Below, piece after piece: positions 8,309 to 15,965 of a DNA stretch of 64,000 nt. The notes under the pieces are model-generated. The model made no database searches and was not told where the DNA came from. It saw only the letters and a list, made by a program, of their open reading frames with translations. The stretch covers positions 3,844,001 to 3,908,000 of the forward strand of contig NZ_JBBOCJ010000001.1 of NCBI RefSeq assembly GCF_038002345.1, in the 5' to 3' direction. The DNA is from Paenibacillus sp. FSL M7-0420 (lineage in GTDB: Bacteria; Bacillota; Bacilli; Paenibacillales; Paenibacillaceae). Each line of letters opens with the position of its first letter. The stretch's first letter is position 1. A program made the translations under genes and the position numbers.

Positions 8309-9280
8309 TTATGTCTCCTTGCTGCGATTATACATTTTATCCCACACTCGCACTTGATTGCTGACATACTCTCTCAGCTCTGGCGGCCCCACAATTTCAG
8401 CATGAACCAGTAGCGGCAGCACCCTTGCACAGGCCGAGCTATAATCGTACATATTTACAGTAAAAATCCAGGCATCTCCATCAGATCCGGTATTCATGAC
8501 CTCCAGCCCCTGCAACATCTGCTCATGCTTAACACGGGTACGGATGACCACCGGATAGAACTCCCGCGCTCTGCTGGTCTGAACGAAGGCTTGCTCTGCA
8601 TGTTGCCAGTAATGCTGCAGGGAGAACTGCTCAGGGATGGCATAGGTCTCCTCCAATAAAGTAACAGCTGTGAACCGTTCGCACTTGAATGTCCGCAGAT
8701 TCCCGGCGCTCTCGCAATAGGCGGCAAGATACCATTCCCCCTGCTTCACGATGAGTCCATAAGGCTGCAGCTTCCGCTGCGAGCTCTCCCCATTCACCTT
8801 AAGGTACTCTGCCGCAATCTTCCGTTCCCGCCATACCGCAGTGCGCAGAATCTCAAGATACGGCACCGCAACATGACCGCTCCACCACGGCGTATCATCG
8901 AACAGAAACCGGCGCTGCGCGGTACGGATATCCTCCTGATAGGGAGCAGGCAAGCTTGCTTCCAGCTTCAGGAGCGCATTTTTGAGCAGCAGACTGGTCT
9001 CTCCTGAACCGCCCGCCGGCATTCCCATCCCGGTCAAAAAGAGCTGGACTACCTCTTCCCCATGCAATCTCCGCAGACTCACCGTATAGCCTTCCATGAG
9101 CGAAATCCCGCCGTTCGGCCCAGTGGTGGTGACCAGCGGAATTCCCGATTCCGCCAAAACATCGATATCTCTGTAAATGGAGCGGACGGACGTTTCGAGG
9201 GCGATGGACAGCTCGTTCGCCTTCATCCGGCCCCGGGATTCAAGCAGTAAAAGTATAGCAATCAATCGGTGCAGCCGCAT
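8309..9280 (-). CDS. WYL-domain transcriptional regulator (YafY/DeoR-like helix-turn-helix)
   Basis: 323 residues. An N-terminal winged helix (MRLHRLIAILLLLESRGRMK, then a recognition helix near ETSVRSIYRDIDVL) is followed by a WYL domain (about 140-220) with KLQPYGLIVKQGEWYLAAYC, and a C-terminal WCX-like segment. The ATG at 9280 has GGGGGAG 4 bases upstream; a TTG at 9310 is an alternative. WYL proteins usually sense a small ligand or nucleic acid (family knowledge). It is divergent from the Gfo/Idh/MocA oxidoreductase, which it may regulate (inference). Confidence 0.9.
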   Translation of the reverse strand: MRLHRLIAILLLLESRGRMKANELSIALETSVRSIYRDIDVLAESGIPLVTTTGPNGGISLMEGYTVSLRRLHGEEVVQLFLTGMGMPAGGSGETSLLLKNALLKLEASLPAPYQEDIRTAQRRFLFDDTPWWSGHVAVPYLEILRTAVWRERKIAAEYLKVNGESSQRKLQPYGLIVKQGEWYLAAYCESAGNLRTFKCERFTAVTLLEETYAIPEQFSLQHYWQHAEQAFVQTSRAREFYPVVIRTRVKHEQMLQGLEVMNTGSDGDAWIFTVNMYDYSSACARVLPLLVHAEIVGPPELREYVSNQVRVWDKMYNRSKET

Positions 9281-9325
9281 GCTTCTCCCCCAAACCTTCT
9301 TATTCGTCAACTATTCTTGCCACTC

Positions 9326-9336
9326 TGTTGTCAACA
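9326..9336. promoter_or_regulatory. Candidate operator between WYL regulator and oxidoreductase
   Basis: TGTTGTCAACA is an 11-base palindrome around a central T, in the 101-base divergent intergenic region. Only its symmetry and position support it; no convincing -35/-10 pair was found next to it. Confidence 0.3.
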
Positions 9337-9381
9337 ATACTGCGTTAAGATGAATGTATCAAAATCAAGGAGCTGCTGCAA

Positions 9382-10329
9382 ATGAATATTGGCATATTAG
9401 GAACTGGGTTCGGGGCGTATCACGCCTCTCTTCTGAAGCAAATGGAGTTCGTGAACAGGATCGTCGTCTTCGGGAGAAATGAGGACAAGCTGCTGAAGCT
9501 GAAGGAAGAGCTGGGGGTAGAGATTACGATGAATGCTGAGGACATTCTGTCTGATCCCTCGATTGACGTAGTGGATATCTGCCTGCCGTCTGCGCTGCAT
9601 AAGACCTATGCGGTAGAGGCGCTGAGACGAGGCAAACATGTTTTTTGCGAGACGCCGGTTGTTCTGGAGCCGGAAGAAGGGCGGGAGCTGCTGGACGCCG
9701 AACAGCGGTATGGCCGCAGAATCCTCGTCAATCAATTCATCAAATTCGATTATGCCTATGAATACCTGGAGCAGTCCGCCCGTGAATCCACCTACGGCCA
9801 ACTGCTGCATGTCAGCTTCCGCAGGGAGACCGCCCCGGTGTGGGGGGATCTGGGCCTGTCCGCGATCGCTGTCAATCTGATGATTCATGATCTGGATGCT
9901 AGCGCGTGGCTGCTGGACACCCCTGTACCCTCTTCCGTCTGTGGGACATCTGGAGGTGTGGACGGTCAGGCGCTGGTTCATGCTACTTTCACTAACGCTG
10001 ATGTTAGCGCGCACATAACCGTCTCTTCACAAATGCCGGAGGCGTACCCGTTCACGGTTGGTTACGAAGCGTATTTTGAGCACGGCAAGCTGGTATTCCA
10101 CGAGACCAATGCTGCGAATGGAGAGGTTGAAGCCAGCCTAACCCGTTATACTTCTGCGGGCAAGACGGCTATCCCGGTGACCCCGAACAATCCTTATGAG
10201 AAAAGCCTGCGGCATGCCTTATTGTCTCTCCGGGACGAGACGGACTCCTGCCTGGCGCTGGAACATGCACTGAAATCCGTGAACCTAGCCTTCCAGTTGA
10301 CGGATCAGCTTACAGTAGCCCCGGTGTAA
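9382..10329 (+). CDS. Gfo/Idh/MocA-family oxidoreductase with altered EKP motif
   Basis: 315 residues. Rossmann start MNIGILGTGFGAYH for NAD(P), second strand VVFGRNEDKL, and the family's NAD-side segment VDICLPSALHKTYAVEAL. Where relatives have E-K-P, this protein has GKHVFCETPVV (Thr at about residue 91 instead of the catalytic Lys). The C-terminal half, with NLMIHDLDASAWLL, matches the family's substrate domain. ATG follows AAGGAG at 9 bases. Normal members oxidise or reduce sugars, inositols or related polyols. The Lys-to-Thr change raises doubt about standard chemistry; substrate unknown. Confidence 0.88.
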   Translation: MNIGILGTGFGAYHASLLKQMEFVNRIVVFGRNEDKLLKLKEELGVEITMNAEDILSDPSIDVVDICLPSALHKTYAVEALRRGKHVFCETPVVLEPEEGRELLDAEQRYGRRILVNQFIKFDYAYEYLEQSARESTYGQLLHVSFRRETAPVWGDLGLSAIAVNLMIHDLDASAWLLDTPVPSSVCGTSGGVDGQALVHATFTNADVSAHITVSSQMPEAYPFTVGYEAYFEHGKLVFHETNAANGEVEASLTRYTSAGKTAIPVTPNNPYEKSLRHALLSLRDETDSCLALEHALKSVNLAFQLTDQLTVAPV

Positions 10330-10408
10330 CGGGCTTTTGGATGGAGTACGGAAAGAGTTGGATTTGCTACACTTGCTGATGAACGAACGGCCCCTGCTGG
10401 GGTAACAG

Positions 10409-10484
10409 TTGGAAAAATGGCACTTACTTAGGCGTATTCTCAGTAAATCTGCAAAAGCGCCTCCAGCAGGTGCTGTTTTTCCAA
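10409..10484. repeat. Imperfect inverted repeat with nested arms
   Basis: TTGGAAAAATGGCAC at 10409 is complementary to GTGCTGTTTTTCCAA at 10470-10484, apart from two positions. CCTGCTGG (10393-10400) and CCAGCAGG (10463-10470) form a further complementary pair. Together they could fold into a long hairpin of either strand. It lies downstream of the oxidoreductase stop; termination or a mobile palindromic repeat are both possible. Confidence 0.6.
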
Positions 10485-10656
10485 AGCCTACTGACCCCCA
10501 TAAGTCCATGTCAATAACGAAACCTCGCCCGGACGGTTGACAGCGAAGCCCTGCTTTGGCAGGTTTGGGCCTCACTTTTTCCTTTGTTAATGGCTAAGTC
10601 CTTCAAGCGTATGGGTTTGAGTGATGTGGTAAGGGGAGCGGATATTTCAGGTTTTT

Positions 10657-10685
10657 CTATTGTGAATTTTTCATATGTTGAAATT
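10657..10685 (+). repeat. AT-rich dispersed repeat, copy 1
   Basis: Begins CTATTGTGAATTTTTCATAT and continues GTTGAAATT. Related copies lie at 18628-18656 and 18940-18968, all in gene-free DNA and all in the same orientation. Confidence 0.75.
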
Positions 10686-10858
10686 ATATAATTAAGGGGT
10701 CGGGAAAGGTGTGTGTTTCATGCTTTTTCATACTCCTCATTAATCAATGGTTAACATAATTATTTTTATGTCACTTCTATACCCCGACGTTATAACGCGT
10801 TGCCGTTACAATATAGTACCGTTTATTTTCGTTGTCGATACCCTTGGTTCCCGCCCCT

Positions 10859-11347
10859 CTACTCCCCTGCCAACATCGTCTGCGCAAAGCGCTCCAGCTT
10901 ATCCATGGACAGCCCGCCTCCTGTCTTGTGCTCCTTGCCTTTGACCATACGTATAACCCACTTATCCAGCGCAGATATCCGGTCCGGGTAGATCTCATCG
11001 CCCATGATTTCCTTGGCAATCGCCTTGTTATAGATGATCTCAGGATAAGCCTGCTTAAGCTCCTGCTCCCCCTTCTCCCCTGTCATTCCTGCACAGATGA
11101 ACAGTCCCAGCCGTTTGGTTAAAAGCTCCTGCTTGTGCTGGGCTGTGAATGCACCCATCTCCTTACGGATTCTGCCATAGTAGATGGAGCCGCCTAGGAT
11201 TACTGTGTCATAGCCAGTTAGAACCGGCAACTTGCCAGTTCTCAGATTCACCACTTCGGCCGCGTTCAGCCTGGCTTGCAGCAGTAATGCGGCTTTTTCG
11301 GTGCATCCGTATTTGCTTGCATACACGATCAAAATCCGATTGCTCAT
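10859..11347 (-). CDS. Flavodoxin-domain protein (HemG-like)
   Basis: 162 residues. RILIVYASKYGCTEKAALLL is the FMN phosphate-binding loop region of flavodoxins, and TVILGGSIYYGRIRKEM supplies the second FMN loop. The C-terminal part (ALDKWVIRMVKGKEHKTGGG) resembles flavodoxin_5 proteins such as menaquinone-dependent protoporphyrinogen dehydrogenase HemG. The ATG at 11347 fits the domain start; an upstream extension overlaps the preceding gene. It is 11 bases downstream of the membrane protein in a TetR-led operon. Electron carrier or HemG-like oxidase; exact role not proven. Confidence 0.8.
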   Translation of the reverse strand: MSNRILIVYASKYGCTEKAALLLQARLNAAEVVNLRTGKLPVLTGYDTVILGGSIYYGRIRKEMGAFTAQHKQELLTKRLGLFICAGMTGEKGEQELKQAYPEIIYNKAIAKEIMGDEIYPDRISALDKWVIRMVKGKEHKTGGGLSMDKLERFAQTMLAGE

Positions 11348-11358
11348 TAGGTCCGCCT

Positions 11359-12258
11359 CTATTCTATAGGTAATGGACTTGCAGGGGATGCGGGTTCCTG
11401 CGCGTTGCGCAGTACAAAAATGAGACACCAGATGACTGCCAGATTGAACATTGGAAACAGGATCAACTCTGCCATGGAGACATGAACTCCTGCCCTTAAC
11501 ATTCCAATCATCATGGAGGAGATGGAGGTCAGCAGGGTTGCAGCTTTTACCAGGACAACAGGAGCCAGAAGGTAACCGTAAGACTGTCTGCGGACGAGCA
11601 ATGCCCCTGTCAGCACCATGAGCGGAAGCAATACAGCTAAATCAAGTGCCTGAATCACCAGCGTGGTGTAATGCTCAAGCAGAGCAGGCGCAGTTCCATT
11701 CCGCCAGCCGCCGGCAATCCGGCCCAGCCATAGCATGATAATCAGGAAGGCGATCAGCAGCAGGATGAAGCCAATGCTTTTACCCGGAAGCTGCGTCTTC
11801 ATCAACACCCCCTCCCGCTCCACCGAGCGAAAGACCAAAATAAATGCAAATAAGCTGCCCGAGAACAGCAAGACGTAGACCAAAAACAGATCATTATACA
11901 TAGCCAGAAAACAATATGAAGCATAGGTATAGGTGAAGTATCCGAGCGCTCCAGCAAGCAGCAGCCGACTCCGTATCGTTCCTCTGAGACTCAGCAGCAG
12001 GGATACGAGCAGCAAAGGAATGCCCACCACTAAAGTAACGCCATCCTGAGCGATAGCCTGGGCTGCTGCGGACAAAGAATCATTCTTGTAGATTCCGCTT
12101 CCGTACAATTCAATCTGTTCTCCCCGGATGGAGGTGAAGATGGGATGGCTCCCCTCATTCTCAGATCCTTCACCTGAAAATAGCCCGATGCCTGACGCAA
12201 CAACACCGAGCACGATCACCATCCACGTTAAAAAGGTAATGGCTCGTCTATGGTTCAT
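11359..12258 (-). CDS. Multi-pass membrane protein of unknown function
   Basis: 299 residues with about seven or eight hydrophobic segments, for example AITFLTWMVIVLGVVASGIG, FLAMYNDLFLVYVLLFSGSL and SIGFILLLIAFLIIMLWLG. A stretch of about 50 polar residues after the first helix is probably extracellular. The ATG at 12258 follows AGGAGG at a normal distance and lies 10 bases after the TetR stop. Not recognised as a named family. Its place between a TetR regulator and a flavodoxin suggests a membrane redox or stress role, which is inference only. Confidence 0.75.
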   Translation of the reverse strand: MNHRRAITFLTWMVIVLGVVASGIGLFSGEGSENEGSHPIFTSIRGEQIELYGSGIYKNDSLSAAAQAIAQDGVTLVVGIPLLLVSLLLSLRGTIRSRLLLAGALGYFTYTYASYCFLAMYNDLFLVYVLLFSGSLFAFILVFRSVEREGVLMKTQLPGKSIGFILLLIAFLIIMLWLGRIAGGWRNGTAPALLEHYTTLVIQALDLAVLLPLMVLTGALLVRRQSYGYLLAPVVLVKAATLLTSISSMMIGMLRAGVHVSMAELILFPMFNLAVIWCLIFVLRNAQEPASPASPLPIE

Positions 12259-12268
12259 TCTAATCCTC

Positions 12269-12892
12269 CTATCCTTGTGCAATATGCACCATGGCTTCTA
12301 TGTGCCGGGTAATCAGAGCCTCCTTCTGCCCCTCAGGCAGATTCCCCTCCACCATCAGCCTCATAATCAGCCCGAAGGCTGCGCTCCAGATGATTTGGGC
12401 GGTGAGTTCAAGCTCCCTCTGCTCGCAGGAGGTCATCCCGCTGAATTGACGGAGCGTCTCACAGAGACCCGCGATCCCGCTGCGTTCCAGGGCTGCTCCC
12501 TGATGCAACACCCCGGTGTGGCTAAGCACGGACGGCGAATCATTCAGCATCATACTCCGGTACTGTGAGCCTTCCGCCGTTGTAACCTTAATGAACTGTC
12601 TAAGCGTGCGTCTTAAGCGCTCTTCTGGAGATTCTTCATCCGGTGAGGCCTCCGATCCGGCAATCAGTCCGCCCATTAGCTCCCGGTAGCCCCGCTGAAG
12701 AAGCTGTTCCACAATCTCCTCTTTTCCTTGAAAATAGTGATAAATAATGCCGGCCGAATACTCCATCCGTTCCGCGATTTTGCGGATCGACAGCTGCCTG
12801 ATCCCCTCCTCCGCCAGCAGCTCGCCCGCCGTAGTGAGAATCAGATTACGCATCGCTTCGCGCTCCTGCTCTTGTCTCTCTGCTTTGCCCAT
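12269..12892 (-). CDS. TetR-family transcriptional regulator
   Basis: 207 residues. The N-terminal helix-turn-helix is clear: MRNLILTTAGELLAEEGIRQ, then LSIRKIAERMEYSAGIIYHY with F-Q-G-K-E-E-I. The C-terminal ligand domain is divergent. The ATG at 12892 follows AAGGAG at 10 bases; an in-frame ATG at 12961 would place the operator inside the gene. It heads an operon with the membrane protein and the flavodoxin gene. Probable autorepressor, judging from the palindrome next to its -10 box. Confidence 0.93.
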   Translation of the reverse strand: MGKAERQEQEREAMRNLILTTAGELLAEEGIRQLSIRKIAERMEYSAGIIYHYFQGKEEIVEQLLQRGYRELMGGLIAGSEASPDEESPEERLRRTLRQFIKVTTAEGSQYRSMMLNDSPSVLSHTGVLHQGAALERSGIAGLCETLRQFSGMTSCEQRELELTAQIIWSAAFGLIMRLMVEGNLPEGQKEALITRHIEAMVHIAQG

Positions 12893-12935
12893 GATCGTTA
12901 GACTCCTTCTGTCAGAGTGTTGCTGTTCCGCTGGA

Positions 12936-12979
12936 TTGAACACTGTAATGTTTTTGAACATCGTTCAACTTAGATTATA
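12936..12979 (-). promoter_or_regulatory. TetR operon promoter region with palindromic operator
   Basis: A perfect -10 box TATAAT lies on the minus strand at 12974-12979; no strong -35 was found. Immediately downstream at 12954-12968 is the palindrome TTGAAC-ATC-GTTCAA (plus strand). A second TTGAAC box starts 18 bases away at 12936 with a degenerate partner. A repressor bound here would cover the transcription start. Confidence 0.65.
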
Positions 12980-13022
12980 GCCGCCGGTACTTGGAAAGGT
13001 TGTGATCATTTATACATTACGG

Positions 13023-13056
13023 CAAAAAAGCCTGAAACCCCGCAGGTGTCTCAAGC
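13023..13056 (-). terminator. Rho-independent terminator after lipoprotein gene
   Basis: On the minus strand GCTTGAGACACC pairs with GGGGTTTCAGGC (G-U pairs allowed, one mismatch) around TGCG, followed by six Ts. It lies just after the stop of the 13082-14104 gene. Confidence 0.85.
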
Positions 13057-13081
13057 TTTCGAGCTTCGGCAGATGCTCCGC

Positions 13082-14104
13082 CTAATCAATATTGGCAATC
13101 TTCCACTCCCCCTGCTTATTAGGCAGCAATGAAATCTCGTAATTACCGTCAGTAATATAGCCCTCAGAGGTCATCTGCGTAAACTCCACATAGAAGGCCG
13201 CCCGTTTGGCTCCCTCGACAGGAATTCCGACTACGGTCAGTTTATGGAAGCGGTAAACATTCTTATGATCCAGCAAGTACTGTAAGTTGTCATTAAGCAG
13301 CGGTGAATACATCGTGGCAGCGAACTTCTCTTTGTCTCCGGCGGCCCAGGCTGCAATACAGTCCAGTGTCTCCTGGAGCGCTTGCTTGTTGCCCGGACTG
13401 GAGCCTACATCAGGGACCTTGAAGAAGACTCCCGGCTTAATCGGCGGTTGCTTCTCCATGTACTCCACACCACTCAGCATGGATGTGAAGAGTGGAAGCA
13501 GCGCATCCCGTTGTTCGTCCTGAATATGGATCTCGGCCCGGTAAGTATCCTTATAGGCTGAGAAAATAAATGCCTCAACCCTCCGGTCCCCCTCCACCCT
13601 GCTCCCTTCATATTCCTTGAACTTCAGCAGTCCCGGGTCTGTACCGGGTTCGAACTTCCCGCCAGTTGCAGCCTTCTCAGTGCCTAACTTAATTAACGTA
13701 ATATAATTATGCTTGTCCGCAGTCCCCCACGCCGTTCTGCCATCCTGTTCAAAACGGATCATCGTCTCCGGCAAAAACACCCCGAGCGGTAAAGTCGGGT
13801 CTGCGGAGTAATCCGCTTGGACATTGACGCCATCCAGTTCGTAGCCCCTGCCGCTTCCTGAATAGTCCCGTACTTCGGGAATCAGCGACACGGATTTAAC
13901 AGCAGGCGCAGCTGTTGCAGCCGGAGTAGGAACTGCGGTCGCAAGAGCTGCTATTGTAGCCGTAGCGGCCGCGGGCGTTGCTGACGGCTGAGCCGTGCGC
14001 TCTGCACCCGAAGAACCCTGATCCGCTCCATTGCTGCAGCCTGTGCTGATTGCTATTGTAACCGCTATACAGCCCGCTCCCCATAAGCCCATTCGCTTGG
14101 ACAA
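13082..14104 (-). CDS. Putative lipoprotein, unknown function
   Basis: About 340 residues from a TTG at 14104, which GAGGTG precedes by 6 bases; an ATG at 14092 is the alternative. The N-terminus has a basic start, a hydrophobic core (GLWGAGCIAVTIAI) and STGC, which could be lipidated although the residue at -3 is not the usual Leu. A low-complexity Ala/Thr/Pro linker follows (about residues 30-70). The rest is soluble and contains no motif I recognise; it ends with a short strand-rich part resembling NTF2-like folds. Single-gene unit with its own terminator. Confidence 0.7.
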   Translation of the reverse strand: MSKRMGLWGAGCIAVTIAISTGCSNGADQGSSGAERTAQPSATPAAATATIAALATAVPTPAATAAPAVKSVSLIPEVRDYSGSGRGYELDGVNVQADYSADPTLPLGVFLPETMIRFEQDGRTAWGTADKHNYITLIKLGTEKAATGGKFEPGTDPGLLKFKEYEGSRVEGDRRVEAFIFSAYKDTYRAEIHIQDEQRDALLPLFTSMLSGVEYMEKQPPIKPGVFFKVPDVGSSPGNKQALQETLDCIAAWAAGDKEKFAATMYSPLLNDNLQYLLDHKNVYRFHKLTVVGIPVEGAKRAAFYVEFTQMTSEGYITDGNYEISLLPNKQGEWKIANID

Positions 14105-14176
14105 TCTAATCACCTCAGTTACCAGACGCCGGATACGATCCAAAGTTGCGCTGAAGTCTGCCAGGAACAGGTAAAT

Positions 14177-14686
14177 TTATTTCTTAACTCTGTTAGTGTT
14201 TAATGTACTGAAGTATTGACTCGGATTGCCTTGGCGGGAATTGAACCGCTCCTGGAAATCACCGCCGGTGTAAGCTCCGATGACCCGGTGCCAGAAATCC
14301 CGCGCAGGAGTGTTGGCACGAATCTGCGACACCTTCCAGTTGCCGGGGAACATGTCGAACAGCCGGTGTGCCGCCCAGGTCCCTACGCCGCTGCGCCGGT
14401 AGCGCTGCATCACAAAAAACTCCGTCATATAGAACTCGCCCTCCGGGTCGCGCAGCAGACGGTCGATCAGGGCAAAGCCTGCAACATTGCCGTCTACGGT
14501 GAGCAGGTAGGCGAATTTATTTTTACCACTGCTCCAGTAAGCTTCCAGACCGGGATATGACGGGAACACCCCCTCACGGTCGACCTGCAGCTCCAGATAG
14601 CGGGTAAAGTCATACAAATAGAATTGCATCAATCTGCTGATAATCTGCTTCTGCTCTTTAGGAACCAGCTCGATTCCAAGTTCCAT
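14177..14686 (-). CDS. GNAT-family N-acetyltransferase
   Basis: 169 residues. The acetyl-CoA site is visible as YMTEFFVMQRYRRSGVGTWA (motif A, R-x-x-G-x-G/A), preceded by the strand VAGFALIDRL. The late segment VIGAYTGGDFQERF fits the family's C-terminal strands. ATG follows GAGGTGAA. Size and layout match small GNAT enzymes that acetylate amines of metabolites or proteins. Substrate cannot be told; no operon partner. Confidence 0.88.
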   Translation of the reverse strand: MELGIELVPKEQKQIISRLMQFYLYDFTRYLELQVDREGVFPSYPGLEAYWSSGKNKFAYLLTVDGNVAGFALIDRLLRDPEGEFYMTEFFVMQRYRRSGVGTWAAHRLFDMFPGNWKVSQIRANTPARDFWHRVIGAYTGGDFQERFNSRQGNPSQYFSTLNTNRVKK

Positions 14687-14812
14687 TAAGGTTCACCTCT
14701 GCCGTTTTCGTTTACTACCCATCATATAACTTTGTCTCATCAGGAGCAAGGTTTGCCAGAAACATGGTAAGATAGAAGGACAGCCCTCCCCCTTGGGGAA
14801 ACTTTAAAGAAG

Positions 14813-15916
14813 GTGAAGCTCATCAGTATTCAAAAAGCGACCGACCGGGCAAACCTAGATCAGCGGCTGCCGCAGATGCCCTGGTTTGTCCAGCAGTTTA
14901 TCGACTATAAACGGCCGGATTTGTCCCCCTCCACGCTGCTGGAGTATATCCGGGACTATGAATCCTTTTTCGGCTGGCTGCGGGGTGAATGTCTCTCTGT
15001 TGCGGCCAGCAATGCTGACATCACACTGCTTGAGCTGGAGACGCTGCATATGGACAGCATTGTCGGCTACCGTCTGCACTTGACCACCCGGGCTGAGAAT
15101 GCCAATTCGCGGGTGACCGTATCCCGTAAGCTGTCTGCGCTGCGCTCGCTGTTCCATTATCTGAGCCAGATTGCCGAGGATGAGAACTTCTACCCGCTGC
15201 TGAAGCGTAACATTATGGCGAAGGTTGAGATCAAACGCATTCACAAGCCGAAGGACACCGCCGCCAAGCTTAAAGGTAAAATTCTGGAGGACGAGGAGCT
15301 GCTGGAGTTCGTTGGCTACATTTATGAAGGATATGGCACAGCTGTGGAAGCCAATAAGCAGGCTTATTATTCTTGGCAGCTTAACCGTGAACGGGATGCC
15401 TGTATTGCCAGTCTGATTCTGAATTCCGGCCTGCGCGTCTCCGAGGTGGTCAACCTGAACGTGGATGATCTGGATGTCAACAATAAGCTGCTCTATGTCT
15501 TCCGCAAGGGTCATAACGACGAGACCTTCAAGACCCCGGTCTATTTCCGGGAACAGTCGAAGGATGATCTCAGCTTGTATCTAAACCTCCGCCAGAGCAG
15601 GTACAAGACGCCGAAACGGGAAAAAGCGCTCTTCATCGCCCTGCCCAACGGCAGCAAAGAAGGCAAACGGATGACCAAACGGGCGATCCAGGAGATGATC
15701 ATCAAATACGCCAAACGGTTCGGCAAGCCTTATCTGACGGTGCATAAGCTGCGGCACTCTTTTGCCACCGATTATTACCTGCAGAATGACATCTACCGGA
15801 CGAAGGAACAATTGGGCCATGCCTCTACGGAGACTACCGAGATCTATGCCCACCTCACGGATAAAACGATGTCGGAGGCGATTGAACGCCGTATGGACAA
15901 TGAACCGCCGCAGTAA
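14813..15916 (+). CDS. Tyrosine recombinase, XerS-like
   Basis: 367 residues. The N-terminal SAM-like core-binding domain covers about 20-135 and the catalytic domain about 155-360. Catalytic residues are all present: Arg208 (NSGLRVSEV), Lys232 (FRKGHN), His311 and Arg314 (TVHKLRHSF), His336 (LGHAS) and the nucleophile Tyr345 (EIYAHL). Length and the insertion before the catalytic domain fit the single-subunit XerS type better than XerC/XerD. Start is a GTG with a poor ribosome site, so the exact start is uncertain. XerS resolves chromosome dimers at a dif-like site (family knowledge); no phage genes or attachment sites surround it. Confidence 0.88.
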   Translation: MKLISIQKATDRANLDQRLPQMPWFVQQFIDYKRPDLSPSTLLEYIRDYESFFGWLRGECLSVAASNADITLLELETLHMDSIVGYRLHLTTRAENANSRVTVSRKLSALRSLFHYLSQIAEDENFYPLLKRNIMAKVEIKRIHKPKDTAAKLKGKILEDEELLEFVGYIYEGYGTAVEANKQAYYSWQLNRERDACIASLILNSGLRVSEVVNLNVDDLDVNNKLLYVFRKGHNDETFKTPVYFREQSKDDLSLYLNLRQSRYKTPKREKALFIALPNGSKEGKRMTKRAIQEMIIKYAKRFGKPYLTVHKLRHSFATDYYLQNDIYRTKEQLGHASTETTEIYAHLTDKTMSEAIERRMDNEPPQ

Positions 15917-15965
15917 TCTGCATGAACTGCTATGTTAATCTCATTTATTTTTTGGAGGAATACGT

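Larger units (their letters stand above)
10330..10858. other. Gene-free interval with structured repeats
   Basis: No supported coding region. It holds an imperfect inverted repeat at 10409-10484 and one copy of an AT-rich repeat at 10657-10685, described separately. From 10700 to 10858, the 3' side of the flavodoxin gene, I see no clear terminator. Confidence 0.7.

Noticed and set aside
10285..10575. Minus-strand frame overlapping the end of the oxidoreductase and the inverted repeat
   Set aside because: Composition is that of the repeat, and it has no ribosome site or domain.
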